A program made the position numbers and the translations under genes. Below, piece by piece: positions 9,912 to 18,604 of a stretch of 64,000 nucleotides of DNA. The stretch comes from Desulfuromonas sp. Lineage in GTDB: Bacteria > Desulfobacterota > Desulfuromonadia > Desulfuromonadales > Geothermobacteraceae. The stretch lies in the NCBI GenBank assembly GCA_002868905.1, contig PKUA01000006.1:25805-89804 (forward strand), read 5' to 3'. Within the stretch, counting starts at the first letter, position 1, and each line of letters starts with the position of its first letter. A model generated the notes under the pieces. The model was not told where the DNA came from and did no database searches. It saw nothing but the letters and a program-made list of their open reading frames with translations.

Positions 9912-10793
9912 TCACTTCAGCAGATATTTCCCGACCCAGTTCTTCGAAAACTGGTAGGCGGTGCGCCCGCAGCGCTTGGTCTTGTCGTGCGACCACTTGA
10001 TCGCAGCACGCTCCAGTTCCTTGTCCCAGGGGATCGTTTGCCCCAGTTTGTCCCCCCAACGTTCGACGCAGAGCCTGACCGCCTCAAGGTAACGGTCCTG
10101 GGAAAAAACATGGAACGGCACCCAGATACCGAACCGGTCGGAGAGGGAACTCTTCTCCTCCTGGATCTCGCTCTGCTGTAACTCTCCCTTGACGTACTTG
10201 CCACCGAGATGGTCACCGTCGTACTCGGGGAGAAGATAGCGCCGGTTGGAGGTAACGTAGATCAGAACGTTCTCAGGAGCCGAATAGACCGAGCCATCCA
10301 GGGCGCTCTTGAGCATCTTGTAGGCGAGCTCACCGGTTTCGAAGGTCAAATCGTCACAGAGCATGATAAAGCGGTACGGTTGATCCTCGATGGACGCGAA
10401 AATTTCCGAGATGTAGATCAGGTCTTCTTTTTCCACCTGAATGACGCGCAGCCCATCCTTGCCGAACTCGTTGAGCAGCGCCTTGACGATGGACGACTTG
10501 CCGGTGCCGCGCGATCCCCAGAGCAAAGCGTTATTGGCCGGCAGTCCCTGCAGGAACTGACGGGTGTTGTTGACCATGATCTCCTTCTGCTCCTCGACGC
10601 CGAGCAGCTGATCGAGACGGGTGTTGTCAGTCACCTTGACCGGCTCCAGGTAGCCGGAGAAAGAGTGCCGCCGCCAGTTGGCGGCGTGACAGGTGGTCCA
10701 GTCGACCGGCTTCACCGCTTTCGGCAACAACATCTCGACAGAACTCATCAGGCGCTCGAGCTGAGCGACGGTTTCAGGCTTCAAATTCACCAT
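9912..10793 (-). CDS. DUF815 family AAA+ ATPase
   Basis: A 293-residue P-loop ATPase. The start MVNLKPETVAQLERL has GAGGAAAT upstream. The Walker A is LLWGSRGTGKSS, Walker B is IMLCDDLTFE, and a sensor-like TSNRRYLLPE follows. The order and text match DUF815 (predicted AAA+ ATPases of unknown client). It is 28 bases upstream of the ATL gene on the same strand. Its cellular role is not known. Confidence 0.88.
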   Translation of the reverse strand: MVNLKPETVAQLERLMSSVEMLLPKAVKPVDWTTCHAANWRRHSFSGYLEPVKVTDNTRLDQLLGVEEQKEIMVNNTRQFLQGLPANNALLWGSRGTGKSSIVKALLNEFGKDGLRVIQVEKEDLIYISEIFASIEDQPYRFIMLCDDLTFETGELAYKMLKSALDGSVYSAPENVLIYVTSNRRYLLPEYDGDHLGGKYVKGELQQSEIQEEKSSLSDRFGIWVPFHVFSQDRYLEAVRLCVERWGDKLGQTIPWDKELERAAIKWSHDKTKRCGRTAYQFSKNWVGKYLLK

Positions 10794-11087
10794 CGGATTT
10801 CCTCTCCTGCAGCAGGATGACACACAGATGCATGTCTATTAACATGTGACGACTTGGAGTTACGACAGAAGGAAATGCTTCACGCGGGCAGTGGGACCGG
10901 ACTCCAATATACTCGTTCCTGTTTTCTAACGGCTGGTTTGTATACGCCAGAACGGTGGCTGCTGTCAAATCTTAGCGCCCGCACATCGTCCAAACCGATT
11001 CGAAAACAGTTTACGGGATGGATCGGACAAATGATTGACTTAAGGCAGTCCTCTGACAAGGATTAAGCGAGGAGAAAGGAGGACGAT

Positions 11088-11441
11088 GTGGCTTATGATG
11101 AACATTTGGCCGACCGGATACGCCAGGTTTTCGACGAATGCCATGTTGCGACTGAAGAGAAAAGAATGATGGGAGGCCTCTGCTTCATGGTCAACGGGAA
11201 AATGTGCGCCGGAATCGTCAACGAACGGCTCATGGCACGGGTCGACCCGACCGTCTATGAACAGGTTCTGCAACGCGAAGGTGCCAGGGAGATGGATTTC
11301 ACCGGCCGGCCAATGCGGGGGTTCGTGTTCGTTGAGGCGGAAGGGATCGACGAGGACGAAGACCTGCTCTTCTGGCTCGACCTCTGCCTCGAATATAACC
11401 CGCGGGCAAGATCGAGTCGCAAGCGAAGCGGAAAAAAATGA
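11088..11441 (+). CDS. TfoX/Sxy N-terminal domain protein
   Basis: A 117-residue protein with the TfoX N-terminal fold: RMMGGLCFMVNGKMCAGIV and MDFTGRPMRGFVFVEAEG are characteristic. The GTG start has AGGAGG 5 bases upstream. The C-terminal half of full Sxy/TfoX competence regulators is absent, as in most stand-alone members, whose function is unknown. A basic tail (RSSRKRSGKK) follows. Confidence 0.85.
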   Translation: MAYDEHLADRIRQVFDECHVATEEKRMMGGLCFMVNGKMCAGIVNERLMARVDPTVYEQVLQREGAREMDFTGRPMRGFVFVEAEGIDEDEDLLFWLDLCLEYNPRARSSRKRSGKK

Positions 11442-11640
11442 CCTCGGCCTGAGTCTTCAGCTCCAGAAGACCAATCCACCTGCAGACCGTTGACACATAT
11501 AATATTATCTTTCAAATAGCGAACAAAACCGCTCAAACAAGCCTTTTCAGCACTTCAAACATTAACGACATTGACATCGTCAGGCGGCTATCGGATATTG
11601 CATAGCAGCATGGCCGACAAGGTCCTGAATGGAGCAGGGA

Positions 11641-11949
11641 ATGGACAAAAAAAACTGTTGGGAACATTTCAATTGCGGGCGGGAGCCCGAGGGGGAAAAC
11701 GAGGGAGAGCTTGGCACATGCCCTGCCTCAACGGAAACCCGAATCGACGGCACCAACGCTGGGACCAATGGGGGCCGTGCCTGCTGGGCCGTGACAAAAA
11801 CCCTCTGTGGCAGCGAAGCACAAGGAAACATCGTTGAAAAAATGTCCAAGTGTCTTGAGTGCGAGTTCAGAAAACTGGTATTACATGAAGAAGGAGTCGA
11901 ATTTAAAACTACAAGGGAAATTCTTGAAATGATGCAGAAAACAAGTTAA
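11641..11949 (+). CDS. Two-CW domain small cysteine-rich protein
   Basis: A 102-residue protein (MDKKNCWEHFNCGREPEG...) with paired CW motifs: NCWEHFNCGREP and RACWAVTKTLCG, then KCLECEF near the C-terminus. The pattern matches the two-CW family common in Desulfuromonadales, of unknown function and probably metal binding. I prefer the ATG at 11641 because GGAG lies upstream; an ATG at 11629 would add four residues. Confidence 0.8.
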   Translation: MDKKNCWEHFNCGREPEGENEGELGTCPASTETRIDGTNAGTNGGRACWAVTKTLCGSEAQGNIVEKMSKCLECEFRKLVLHEEGVEFKTTREILEMMQKTS

Positions 11950-11993
11950 GCCATAAACACCACGCAACTAAGCCCGTCGAGGGTCATCCCCAT

Positions 11994-12215
11994 TCAGCGG
12001 GAACGACTCACAACCGCGATCTGCTCCCCCTCGAAATCTATGCGCTGTCCAGCGCGAATCTTACAGCGTTTTCGCAGTTCAATCGAGCCATCAACCTTGA
12101 CAAGCCCTGAGGAGACCGCGACTTTCGCCATCCCGCCACTTCCACATAGTCCGGTTAATTTCAACAGGTTGCAAAGTTCGACGAACTCGCCTTCTTCAAG
12201 ATCAAATTCCTCCAT
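11994..12215 (-). CDS. Small S4-domain RNA-binding protein (YbcJ-like)
   Basis: A 73-residue protein made almost wholly of an S4 domain: LCNLLKLTGLCGSGGMAKVAVSSG and VKVDGSIELRKRCKIRAGQRI. Such proteins bind structured RNA, often rRNA. The ATG at 12215 has AGGAG 5 bases upstream; a GTG codon immediately precedes it. It stands alone, upstream of no clear operon partner. Confidence 0.85.
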   Translation of the reverse strand: MEEFDLEEGEFVELCNLLKLTGLCGSGGMAKVAVSSGLVKVDGSIELRKRCKIRAGQRIDFEGEQIAVVSRSR

Positions 12216-12269
12216 CACCGCTCCTTTTTTCCATCATCCCTGCGTTCGCCCTCCCCCCAATCCTGGATT

Positions 12270-12950
12270 TTAATTTCCGGCAGTCAGCTTCTCCGCAACC
12301 CAGACCGCGTGTCGATACCCCCCCTTGCCGGGACGCTCACAACGTACGGCAAAGCCCGCCGACCTGAGTCGGGCTTCAAAACCGGTGTCGGGATTTTCCC
12401 CCCAGACGGAAAAGACCCCACCGTTTTTCAGGGCGGCCTGACATTGTCTAATGGCAATGCTGCCGTAAAGCGGATCGTTTCGAGCGTCGGTTTTCGGATG
12501 CGGTCCACGATACAGATCATAAATAATGGCGTCGAAGGACCCGGGCGCCGAACGCCTGACAAGTTCGGCGACATCAGCAATCTCAACGGTGACCCGCGGA
12601 TCGGCAGTTGCTCCATCGGTCAAATCGGCGAGCGGACCGAGACACCATTGATGAATGCGCGGATTCAACTCGGCGACCACCACCTCGGCCGTCATCGGCA
12701 ACTCGTCGAGAACGGCGCGCAGGGTAATCGCCATCCCAAGGCCGCCGATCAGGACCCGCGGCGTCAACTCGTTCTTCAGCTTGCGGCATCCGAACCGGCC
12801 AAGAGCCATTTCGGAGCGCTGCGCCCGGCTGTTCATCAGGATCTGGGAGCCGACAGTGATCAGGAAATCCCCCTCATCCCGCTTCCGCAGCTCCAACACC
12901 CCTTCATCGTCTGTTTCGAACCGGTCCAGCACCTGCCATGGTTTTGCCAT
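12270..12950 (-). CDS. Spermidine-synthase-like methyltransferase-fold protein
   Basis: A 226-residue protein with a Rossmann core: RVLIGGLGMAITLRAVLDE (SAM-type nucleotide loop) and VVVAELNPRIHQWC (acidic residue after strand 2), then DAIIYDLYRGPHP. This matches spermidine-synthase-like proteins, but the aspartate pair used for aminopropyl transfer is not clearly present, so a polyamine role is uncertain. AAAGGAGG precedes the ATG. Confidence 0.75.
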   Translation of the reverse strand: MAKPWQVLDRFETDDEGVLELRKRDEGDFLITVGSQILMNSRAQRSEMALGRFGCRKLKNELTPRVLIGGLGMAITLRAVLDELPMTAEVVVAELNPRIHQWCLGPLADLTDGATADPRVTVEIADVAELVRRSAPGSFDAIIYDLYRGPHPKTDARNDPLYGSIAIRQCQAALKNGGVFSVWGENPDTGFEARLRSAGFAVRCERPGKGGYRHAVWVAEKLTAGN

Positions 12951-13067
12951 AGCACCTCCTTTGCGTTACGCAACAGGATACCGGTTCCCAACGATACCAT
13001 CTACAAAAAGGATCGACCAGCGTTTCAGTCAACAGATTCACCGACGCAAGGGCCTATCCATCTCCCC

Positions 13068-14456
13068 CTATTTCTCAACCAGTTCATTTTCGACGACCTC
13101 ACCCTTCCGGTCCCATTTCACATGGAGACCAGAATCGTCGCCCCGGTGAAACACAAACAGGTTTTCGTGCGGTGCTCGCGATAGCACCACGTCGATCTGA
13201 GTGGTCTCGTCCTCGCGAACCAATTCGCGAAAGGTCGCTCCGTTGCCTCTGGCGTCGACGTGCAGGTCGTCGAATTTGAATAAAGGGGTCCCGGAATCGG
13301 CGCGAAGGTCGATGAAATACCGCCTGGAGTGGTTGATCTCGTCCATCTTGAGAAAAACTGTCAGGTGATGCGGATCGACAATATTCTTGTGGACGTGCAC
13401 CACCGCGCTGCTCGGTTGCGCATCCCCTTGCTCGTCGATGAAACCATGGACGAAGGCATAATCGGTCACCGGATGCCCTTCGTCGTCTCGAAAGCGAAAG
13501 TCGAGTTGAGCGAACCCGGGCCGAGACTCCCGGGTTCGGGCCGTCTGCTCTGAACATCGGCTGCGTATTGCATCGTATCCGGCGTCGTCTTCAACGGCGA
13601 GACTTTCAAGAATGGTTCCGAGGGGAAGGTGGTTCGCCCGGTCGGTCCGTTTTTTGATGCTGTTCATGATGCCGCACTCCGGCCCGGAATGAACAAAGTC
13701 CTCGAAGGCGGCAAATGGCACCGAATCGATCCGTCCCAACTCGGTGATCTGGTGGTTATGGGCCATCAGGCGGTAACGGCGAAAATTGAGGTTGGCCGAG
13801 GCGACCCTCACGACCATGTCCGACCCTTTTTCGAAACCTGCCGGCATAACCCGTGCGGCCATTTTGTCGACCAGGCTCTTTTTAACCCGGTCACCGACCA
13901 GGCAGATCGGTCGAATCCCCTTATCACGCCAGGACACATTATCGAGCTGACTGCCCGGGTCGAGGCTGGAGGATGGGTCGAGCCAGGCATCGGCCAGCAG
14001 CCAGGAATATTCGCTGCCGAGTTCGAGCGCCTTGAGGACCTGGTTGCCGGTCTCGCCGAGGTAACGGATATGGGCCAGCATGGAGCGGCCATGGTGAGCG
14101 AGGCGCGACCCGAAGTGCGGGCCGGCAAGAAATACGACATTATGCAATGGGCGGCCGACAGAACAGGGGCCGCTGTAGTGACGGGCGACCCAGTGCCGAA
14201 CGACCAAAGCGCCGGTGGAGTGGGTGATGATGTGAAAAGGGGTTTCCCAGTCGCCCGCGAGCTTCTCCTTGAGGGCAGCGTGCAGTGCCTTGGCAAGATC
14301 CCTTATCTCGACTCGGTCATCCAGCGAGACATAGCGACCGAGGAAGACCTCTTCCGGGGCAAAGTCGCCGTACTGGGCCAGTTTTCGATGCAGTGTCTGG
14401 TAAGTCGTCGTTTCCTGAACCGACCAGCCATGAACCAGAAAAACACGTTGAGCCAT
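13068..14456 (-). CDS. Alpha/beta hydrolase, lipase-like, with C-terminal domain
   Basis: A 462-residue protein. Its N-terminal half is an alpha/beta hydrolase: VFLVHGWS (oxyanion region) and IITHSTGALVVRHW (nucleophile Ser in a GHSxG-like elbow). A probable acid appears in ICLVGDRV and a His in MAHNHQITE. The C-terminal third is beta-rich and unrecognised, starting near the RSRCSEQTARTRESRPGF segment. No signal peptide is seen, so it should be cytoplasmic. The substrate is unknown; lipid or ester hydrolysis is inferred from the fold. Confidence 0.75.
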   Translation of the reverse strand: MAQRVFLVHGWSVQETTTYQTLHRKLAQYGDFAPEEVFLGRYVSLDDRVEIRDLAKALHAALKEKLAGDWETPFHIITHSTGALVVRHWVARHYSGPCSVGRPLHNVVFLAGPHFGSRLAHHGRSMLAHIRYLGETGNQVLKALELGSEYSWLLADAWLDPSSSLDPGSQLDNVSWRDKGIRPICLVGDRVKKSLVDKMAARVMPAGFEKGSDMVVRVASANLNFRRYRLMAHNHQITELGRIDSVPFAAFEDFVHSGPECGIMNSIKKRTDRANHLPLGTILESLAVEDDAGYDAIRSRCSEQTARTRESRPGFAQLDFRFRDDEGHPVTDYAFVHGFIDEQGDAQPSSAVVHVHKNIVDPHHLTVFLKMDEINHSRRYFIDLRADSGTPLFKFDDLHVDARGNGATFRELVREDETTQIDVVLSRAPHENLFVFHRGDDSGLHVKWDRKGEVVENELVEK

Positions 14457-14613
14457 TTCCCCTCCTCATTTCCCAGTTTCAAGCCAAGCGGACGGATCCA
14501 TTCCTGCGGGCCAGCCCGACCATCAATATTCATTCATGAATTTCTATACGATCGCAACCAAACCTGTCAAGGCCATGACCTCCCCTGTTCTCAAAATCCT
14601 CAGAAAAATGGTC

Positions 14614-15537
14614 TTATTCGGGAGCAGGACAGGTCAGACCGGAAAAACCGCTGCAGCCCGCAGAGACATATTCAATCAACCGCTTCTGCAGGGGGGAGGA
14701 TAGTCCGAGCGCACCAATCTCACCCTGAAGAATTTCCGCGTCCCCGTTACAGCCAAGGTAGCCGTTCAGTCGCGCCGCTGCGGTTGAAGTGATCAGCTCC
14801 CGTTCATCCGGATAATGCCGTTGCAATTCGGCGAAGAGCGTATCGGCCTTTCGCAGTAGATATTTCTGGTGATAATCCTCGGCCGGGTAAAACGGTCCGG
14901 CTGGTTCGATTTCGCTAACGACACTCCTCCCCGAACGGGCTGCCAGCTGGCGCCGCGAATTCCCGGCCAGCGATTCCTGTTCCTTTGTGAGAGGGAAGAT
15001 GACATTGCGATACTGCCGGCTCCAGTTCTGAAAGGTCGGGTCGTGGCTCTCCCAGAAGACATCGAGCAACTGGGCATAGCTGATGCGATTCGGGTCGAAG
15101 TCAATCCGGATCGCCTCGCTGTGGTCACCGATGTGCCGATAGTCGGGATCGACAGTCGTGCCACCGGTGTAGCCGACCGTTGTCCGAATGACTCCTGGAA
15201 GACTCCCGAACCGGGAGTCGACGCTCCAGAATCAGCCGAGAGCGAACAAGGCAGCTTCGGTTTTTGAATGCGTTGTACGATCAACAGCAGGTTTTTGCCT
15301 GGCAGCCAACATCTCGCCTCCATTCTCTATCCTGGCGCCCGAAAAGAACTCGGGCACCTTCCGACTCTGCGCCTTGAAGGTCCAGGAGATCGGGATCACT
15401 CCGTTGGGGGAATCGTCCATACGGGCCACATAGTCGCTGAACCAATCCAGCCCCAACCCGAGCAGAAATCCGACCACCAGGATCAGTCCGAGTCTCCAGG
15501 TGACAAACGGTTTTGCTGGTCGCTTCATAAGTCTCAT
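14614..15537 (-). CDS. msrA: Peptide methionine sulfoxide reductase MsrA, predicted membrane-anchored selenoprotein
   Basis: MsrA reduces methionine-S-sulfoxide in proteins. The frame is continuous over 307 codons except for one TGA at 15232-15234. That TGA falls exactly on the catalytic Cys of the GCFW motif: the text reads FALG-(TGA)-FWSVDSRFG, then VIRTTVGYTGGT and YHQKYLLRKA, all canonical MsrA. A strong hairpin follows the TGA (15195-15229). I read the TGA as selenocysteine, residue 102. The N-terminal 95 residues are unusual: a membrane span (LGLILVVGFLLGLGL) and a linker, so the enzyme is probably anchored facing the periplasm. Cysteines in GYLGCNG, SAGCSG and LTCPAPE could resolve the selenenic intermediate. 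A pseudogene with a nonsense mutation is the alternative. The Sec machinery is outside the window. Confidence 0.85.
15195..15229 (-). promoter_or_regulatory. bSECIS-like hairpin following the msrA UGA codon
   Basis: Three bases after the UGA the mRNA can fold into an outer stem CTGGA/TCCAG and an apical stem GACTCCCG/CGGGAGTC closed by a GTT loop. Bacterial SECIS elements are hairpins a short distance past the UGA, with G early in the apical loop, which SelB binds. Stem, loop and distance (loop about 20 bases past the UGA) all fit. Confidence 0.78.
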
Positions 15538-15762
15538 TGTAGCAGGATCGACAAATCAGAGTCACGAGTGGTTCGGTGGCGGACATGATGGAAAATTCTT
15601 TTTTTTGAGCCGATCCGGCAGAATCCCAATCCAGAACATCGGGGACCTCGAAGCTGAGAACTACCTCTTGAATTACTTGCAATTCCTGGTATTTTTTGAA
15701 TATTTCTATTTGCGAAATTGTTGTCACCGGAAGGGCGGAAAACGAATAGACGTGAGGTGCCC

Positions 15763-16218
15763 ATGACCGTAAGAATTCTGGTCTTCGAGGACGATACTTC
15801 GACACGTGAGTTTCTTGCGGAAGGCTTGCGCAAACGGGGTTACGAAGTTCTGGCTTTCCCCTCCCCCGTCACCTGTTCCCTGGTCGCGGACCAGGCCTGT
15901 CTCTGTCCCCGTGAACATGCCTGTGCCGATATCGTCATCACCGACATGAACATGCCCTGCATGACAGGACTGGAGTTCATCTGGTACCAGTATCAGAAAC
16001 AGTGTAAGTGTCCGTCCGAAAACAAAGCGGTTATCTCGGCGGACTTGAACTGGAACCAGGAAAAGGAGTTCGCCTCGCTCGGTTGCCGCTATTTCCAGAA
16101 ACCTTTCAAGCTGAACGAAATACTCAATTGGGTGTCGGAATGTGAACGAAGAATCCCCGCAGATCGGGTTCTGATTCCGACTGACTCGCTCTGGAAGAAG
16201 GCAAACATTTCACCGTAG
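15763..16218 (+). CDS. Stand-alone receiver domain with cysteine-rich insertion
   Basis: A 151-residue single-domain response regulator (MTVRILVFEDDTSTREFL). GAGGTGCCC precedes the ATG. The acidic pair (FEDD), phospho-acceptor (VITDMNMPCMTG) and Lys (YFQKPFK) are present. Between the second strand and the phosphorylation site lies an extra segment with several Cys (TCSLVADQACLCPREHAC), and another Cys pair occurs in CKCPSE. This could bind metal or sense redox; that is inference. It has no output domain and no kinase beside it. It lies divergent from msrA, converging on the nifU/Q gene. Confidence 0.82.
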   Translation: MTVRILVFEDDTSTREFLAEGLRKRGYEVLAFPSPVTCSLVADQACLCPREHACADIVITDMNMPCMTGLEFIWYQYQKQCKCPSENKAVISADLNWNQEKEFASLGCRYFQKPFKLNEILNWVSECERRIPADRVLIPTDSLWKKANISP

Positions 16219-16238
16219 CAGTTGCCATCTGAACTGTC

Positions 16239-17246
16239 TCAGTCGTCGGCAAAACAAATGGCGTAATCACTGCAGACCCCGCAATTCGGCGCCTTGCACA
16301 TTGTCCCGCCGTTCCTGTCGCAGACCTGCTTGTAGAGAAACTTCTTCCAGCGCATATTCATGTGGTTGGCATCGGCCATGGCTGGGAGGTGACGTCGGAT
16401 CGCCGCGGAGAGTTGAGGTCTTTCGTGTAATCCCATGGCAACCCAGAGGTGCCCGGTATGGGCCACGCGGGCGGAGATAATGTAGACGAACCACGTCGCC
16501 ATCTGACGCGCACGACTTTCGCCCCGCTCGGGCAGATAGGAAAAGAGGATGCCGGTCACCTCGTCGTTCGGCTCGGGGGAAGCCGATATCTCGACCGACT
16601 CAAATTTTTCGACAGTGCCCCGTTCGCAATCCGGGAAAAAAGTCTGCAGGATCGCCTGCAGGTCGGTTTCCGGCAAGCCGAGGGCGGCAGCGGTCGGCGC
16701 TGGCTCGCGTGCCGCGGCCGTCAGCAGGCAGGCAAAAAGGTGACGGTCCTCCGGTGTCACATCCTCGGGGGGAGGACTTCCCACCAGGGCCCGGTAGAGA
16801 GGATCAGCAGCACTGACAAGCGGCCCATGTTCCTTCGACAGTGCGAGACCGGCCTTGACCGGGTCCCGGCCATTTCGAGCACTCTTGACCGCTGCCTGTA
16901 AAGCCTCCGCCGCCAACTCGGTACAATAATCCCTCTCGTCAGGCAGTCCGTCGAGAGCGAGATCAAGGCGGCGGGCATCGATGACTGCAACTTCTGTCAA
17001 TGGATGACCGAGAGACAGGTCGGCGGCTACCGCGCAGGCGGCGATGGTGAACCCGCACCCGAAGACCTGAAAACGAACATCCGTCACCCGCTCCCGATCA
17101 ATCTTGAGAGTGAACCGAACAGCAAGTTTCCGACCGGCCTCCCGCTCGCCGAGGCCAACTTCACCCGTCCCGTCAGCATTCTCGACGATGCCAGCGTAGC
17201 GGCTGTCCGTCGCCCAGCGACGTATGGTGTCCGTATAACCGTTCAT
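16239..17246 (-). CDS. nifQ: NifU/IscU-like scaffold domain fused to NifQ
   Basis: A 335-residue two-domain protein. Residues about 10-125 match the IscU/NifU N-terminal scaffold (GEVGLGE, FQVFGCGFTIAACAVAADL, ERDYCTELAAEAL), with cysteines at C64 and C108 in the family's second and third positions. The first cluster Cys is not present (EREAGRK in its place). Residues about 165-335 match NifQ, ending in MNMRWKKFLYKQVC and the diagnostic Cys-x4-Cys-x2-Cys-x5-Cys at C317, C322, C325 and C331. NifQ carries a Mo-Fe-S cluster and supplies Mo for FeMo-co. The gene follows nifN on the same strand and AGGA precedes the ATG. A fused cluster-receiving and Mo-donating role is inference. Confidence 0.85.
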   Translation of the reverse strand: MNGYTDTIRRWATDSRYAGIVENADGTGEVGLGEREAGRKLAVRFTLKIDRERVTDVRFQVFGCGFTIAACAVAADLSLGHPLTEVAVIDARRLDLALDGLPDERDYCTELAAEALQAAVKSARNGRDPVKAGLALSKEHGPLVSAADPLYRALVGSPPPEDVTPEDRHLFACLLTAAAREPAPTAAALGLPETDLQAILQTFFPDCERGTVEKFESVEISASPEPNDEVTGILFSYLPERGESRARQMATWFVYIISARVAHTGHLWVAMGLHERPQLSAAIRRHLPAMADANHMNMRWKKFLYKQVCDRNGGTMCKAPNCGVCSDYAICFADD

Positions 17247-17277
17247 ATCTATCCTGAAAAAGTCGACAATATCCCTT

Positions 17278-17305
17278 GTAGAGACGTAGCATGCTACGTC
17301 TCTAC
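17278..17305. repeat. Perfect 28-bp palindrome between nifN and nifU/Q
   Basis: GTAGAGACGTAGCA is followed directly by its reverse complement. It lies in the 68-base gap after the nifN stop and would fold the mRNA completely. It is probably a dispersed palindromic element or an mRNA-processing hairpin; no T run follows on the minus strand, so it is not a standard terminator. Confidence 0.75.
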
Positions 17306-17314
17306 GGTATTCAG

Positions 17315-18604
17315 TTACCTGTTATGTTCTCTTAGGTCAGTCGCCACATTCGCCGCCTCGAACAGAAGGTTGCATCCACCCTCGTACAACACGTCACTAC
17401 GCAATTGGTGTCCAACGTGTTCCCAGTTCGGATAGCCTCTCAGCAACAGCCCCTTGTGCAATCGGTGGGCGAGAGACTCGCAGTGCCCGTTACCGACCAC
17501 CAGATGATAACGATCATGCAGCAATTCGGCGTCCTCAAGGTCACCGACCTGAACCACGTCGGCAACAACGCTGTTCAGCTGTGGAGAGTTGACCGTCGAG
17601 AGCGCAACGCGGACGCGGCCGCCCGCCTCCTGCAGCGACTGGCAGAGGCCGGCAAGATGGTCCGGCTCGGCACAAACCAGAAAATCGGTCTGGCCGAGAG
17701 AGAAATGGCTGTCGAGCATCGCATCCTGCAACCGCTTGCGCCAGCGCTCCACAACTGGTGGCGGCTCACTCCGCCCGCTCTCCTGCAAAAGCAGGGCGGC
17801 GAACGAATCGCTCGCCTCAAGCCCGCTGAGATGGCTGAAATGGTGGTGACGAACAAACGGGTTCTTCCGGGTCAGCGCTTCGGCCGCCGAAGCCATCGAG
17901 GTACCGACACTGATCACCAGGCTGGATTCGGCCAGGCTCCGGATCGCCTCGACCGTGATCCCTCCGTCGGAAATGGCGCTCTGTTTCTCCCCGAGGTGGC
18001 CGTCAAGCGAGTTGGATATATCCGGCAACGCCAAGACGTCGAATCCGAAGGCCTCGATAAAGTCCTTGATCTTTTCAACCTCCAGCGAGGTCAGACTGAC
18101 GTGCGGCAAAAGCAGAACCCGGTCGTCGTCGATCGCCTCGGTGGGAGCAACCAACTGTTCGATGACTGCCTTGGCCGCCAACCCCCAGCCGCACTCCAGC
18201 CCACCCTCGTAGTCGGGAGTATTGACATAGGCCAATGGAAAATCGACCTGCGAAGCGACACCTCGCACATCATCCCCCTTGGTCTCGGTCAAGCCGGTGG
18301 TGAACAACCCGATCAACGCCGGATCAACCTTGGTCGTGATGTTCTTGATCGCCTCGACGATGTTATAATCTCCACCGTCGAGGATGGCAGTCACGTCGGT
18401 GACGGCTGTCGTCTGAACCGCGATCGGCTCGCTGAAATGCCGCGTAAAATACACCTTGGAGAATGAAGTACAGCCCTGGCCACCATGCATCAGTGGCATG
18501 CAACGTTCGATGCCGAGAAACGCCAGGGTCGCCCCCATCGGCGCCGACAACTTGATCGGATTGACCTGCAACGGTTTAACCGGTTTTTTCATCACGACTC
18601 CCAT
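17315..18604 (-). CDS. nifN: FeMo-cofactor scaffold subunit NifN
   Basis: Partner of NifE in the NifEN complex, where NifB-co matures to FeMo-co. The 429-residue protein has the N-terminal text PLMHGGQGCTSFSKVYFTRHF and GLFTTGLTETKGDD typical of NifN. Its start overlaps the nifE end. ATG 18604 has GGAGG 6 bases upstream; ATG 18592 forms a TGATG overlap with the nifE stop. Either is possible. Geobacter species often have a fused NifEN; here the two are separate overlapping frames. Confidence 0.95.
   Translation of the reverse strand: MGVVMKKPVKPLQVNPIKLSAPMGATLAFLGIERCMPLMHGGQGCTSFSKVYFTRHFSEPIAVQTTAVTDVTAILDGGDYNIVEAIKNITTKVDPALIGLFTTGLTETKGDDVRGVASQVDFPLAYVNTPDYEGGLECGWGLAAKAVIEQLVAPTEAIDDDRVLLLPHVSLTSLEVEKIKDFIEAFGFDVLALPDISNSLDGHLGEKQSAISDGGITVEAIRSLAESSLVISVGTSMASAAEALTRKNPFVRHHHFSHLSGLEASDSFAALLLQESGRSEPPPVVERWRKRLQDAMLDSHFSLGQTDFLVCAEPDHLAGLCQSLQEAGGRVRVALSTVNSPQLNSVVADVVQVGDLEDAELLHDRYHLVVGNGHCESLAHRLHKGLLLRGYPNWEHVGHQLRSDVLYEGGCNLLFEAANVATDLREHNR

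Noticed and set aside
10854..11066. Small plus-strand frame upstream of the TfoX gene
   Set aside because: The possible ribosome site touches the ATG, and the peptide shows no recognisable pattern.
15232..15537. Separate 101-residue membrane protein ending at the msrA TGA
   Set aside because: It ends exactly at the MsrA active site in the same frame as the downstream MsrA body, so it is the N-terminus of one selenoprotein.
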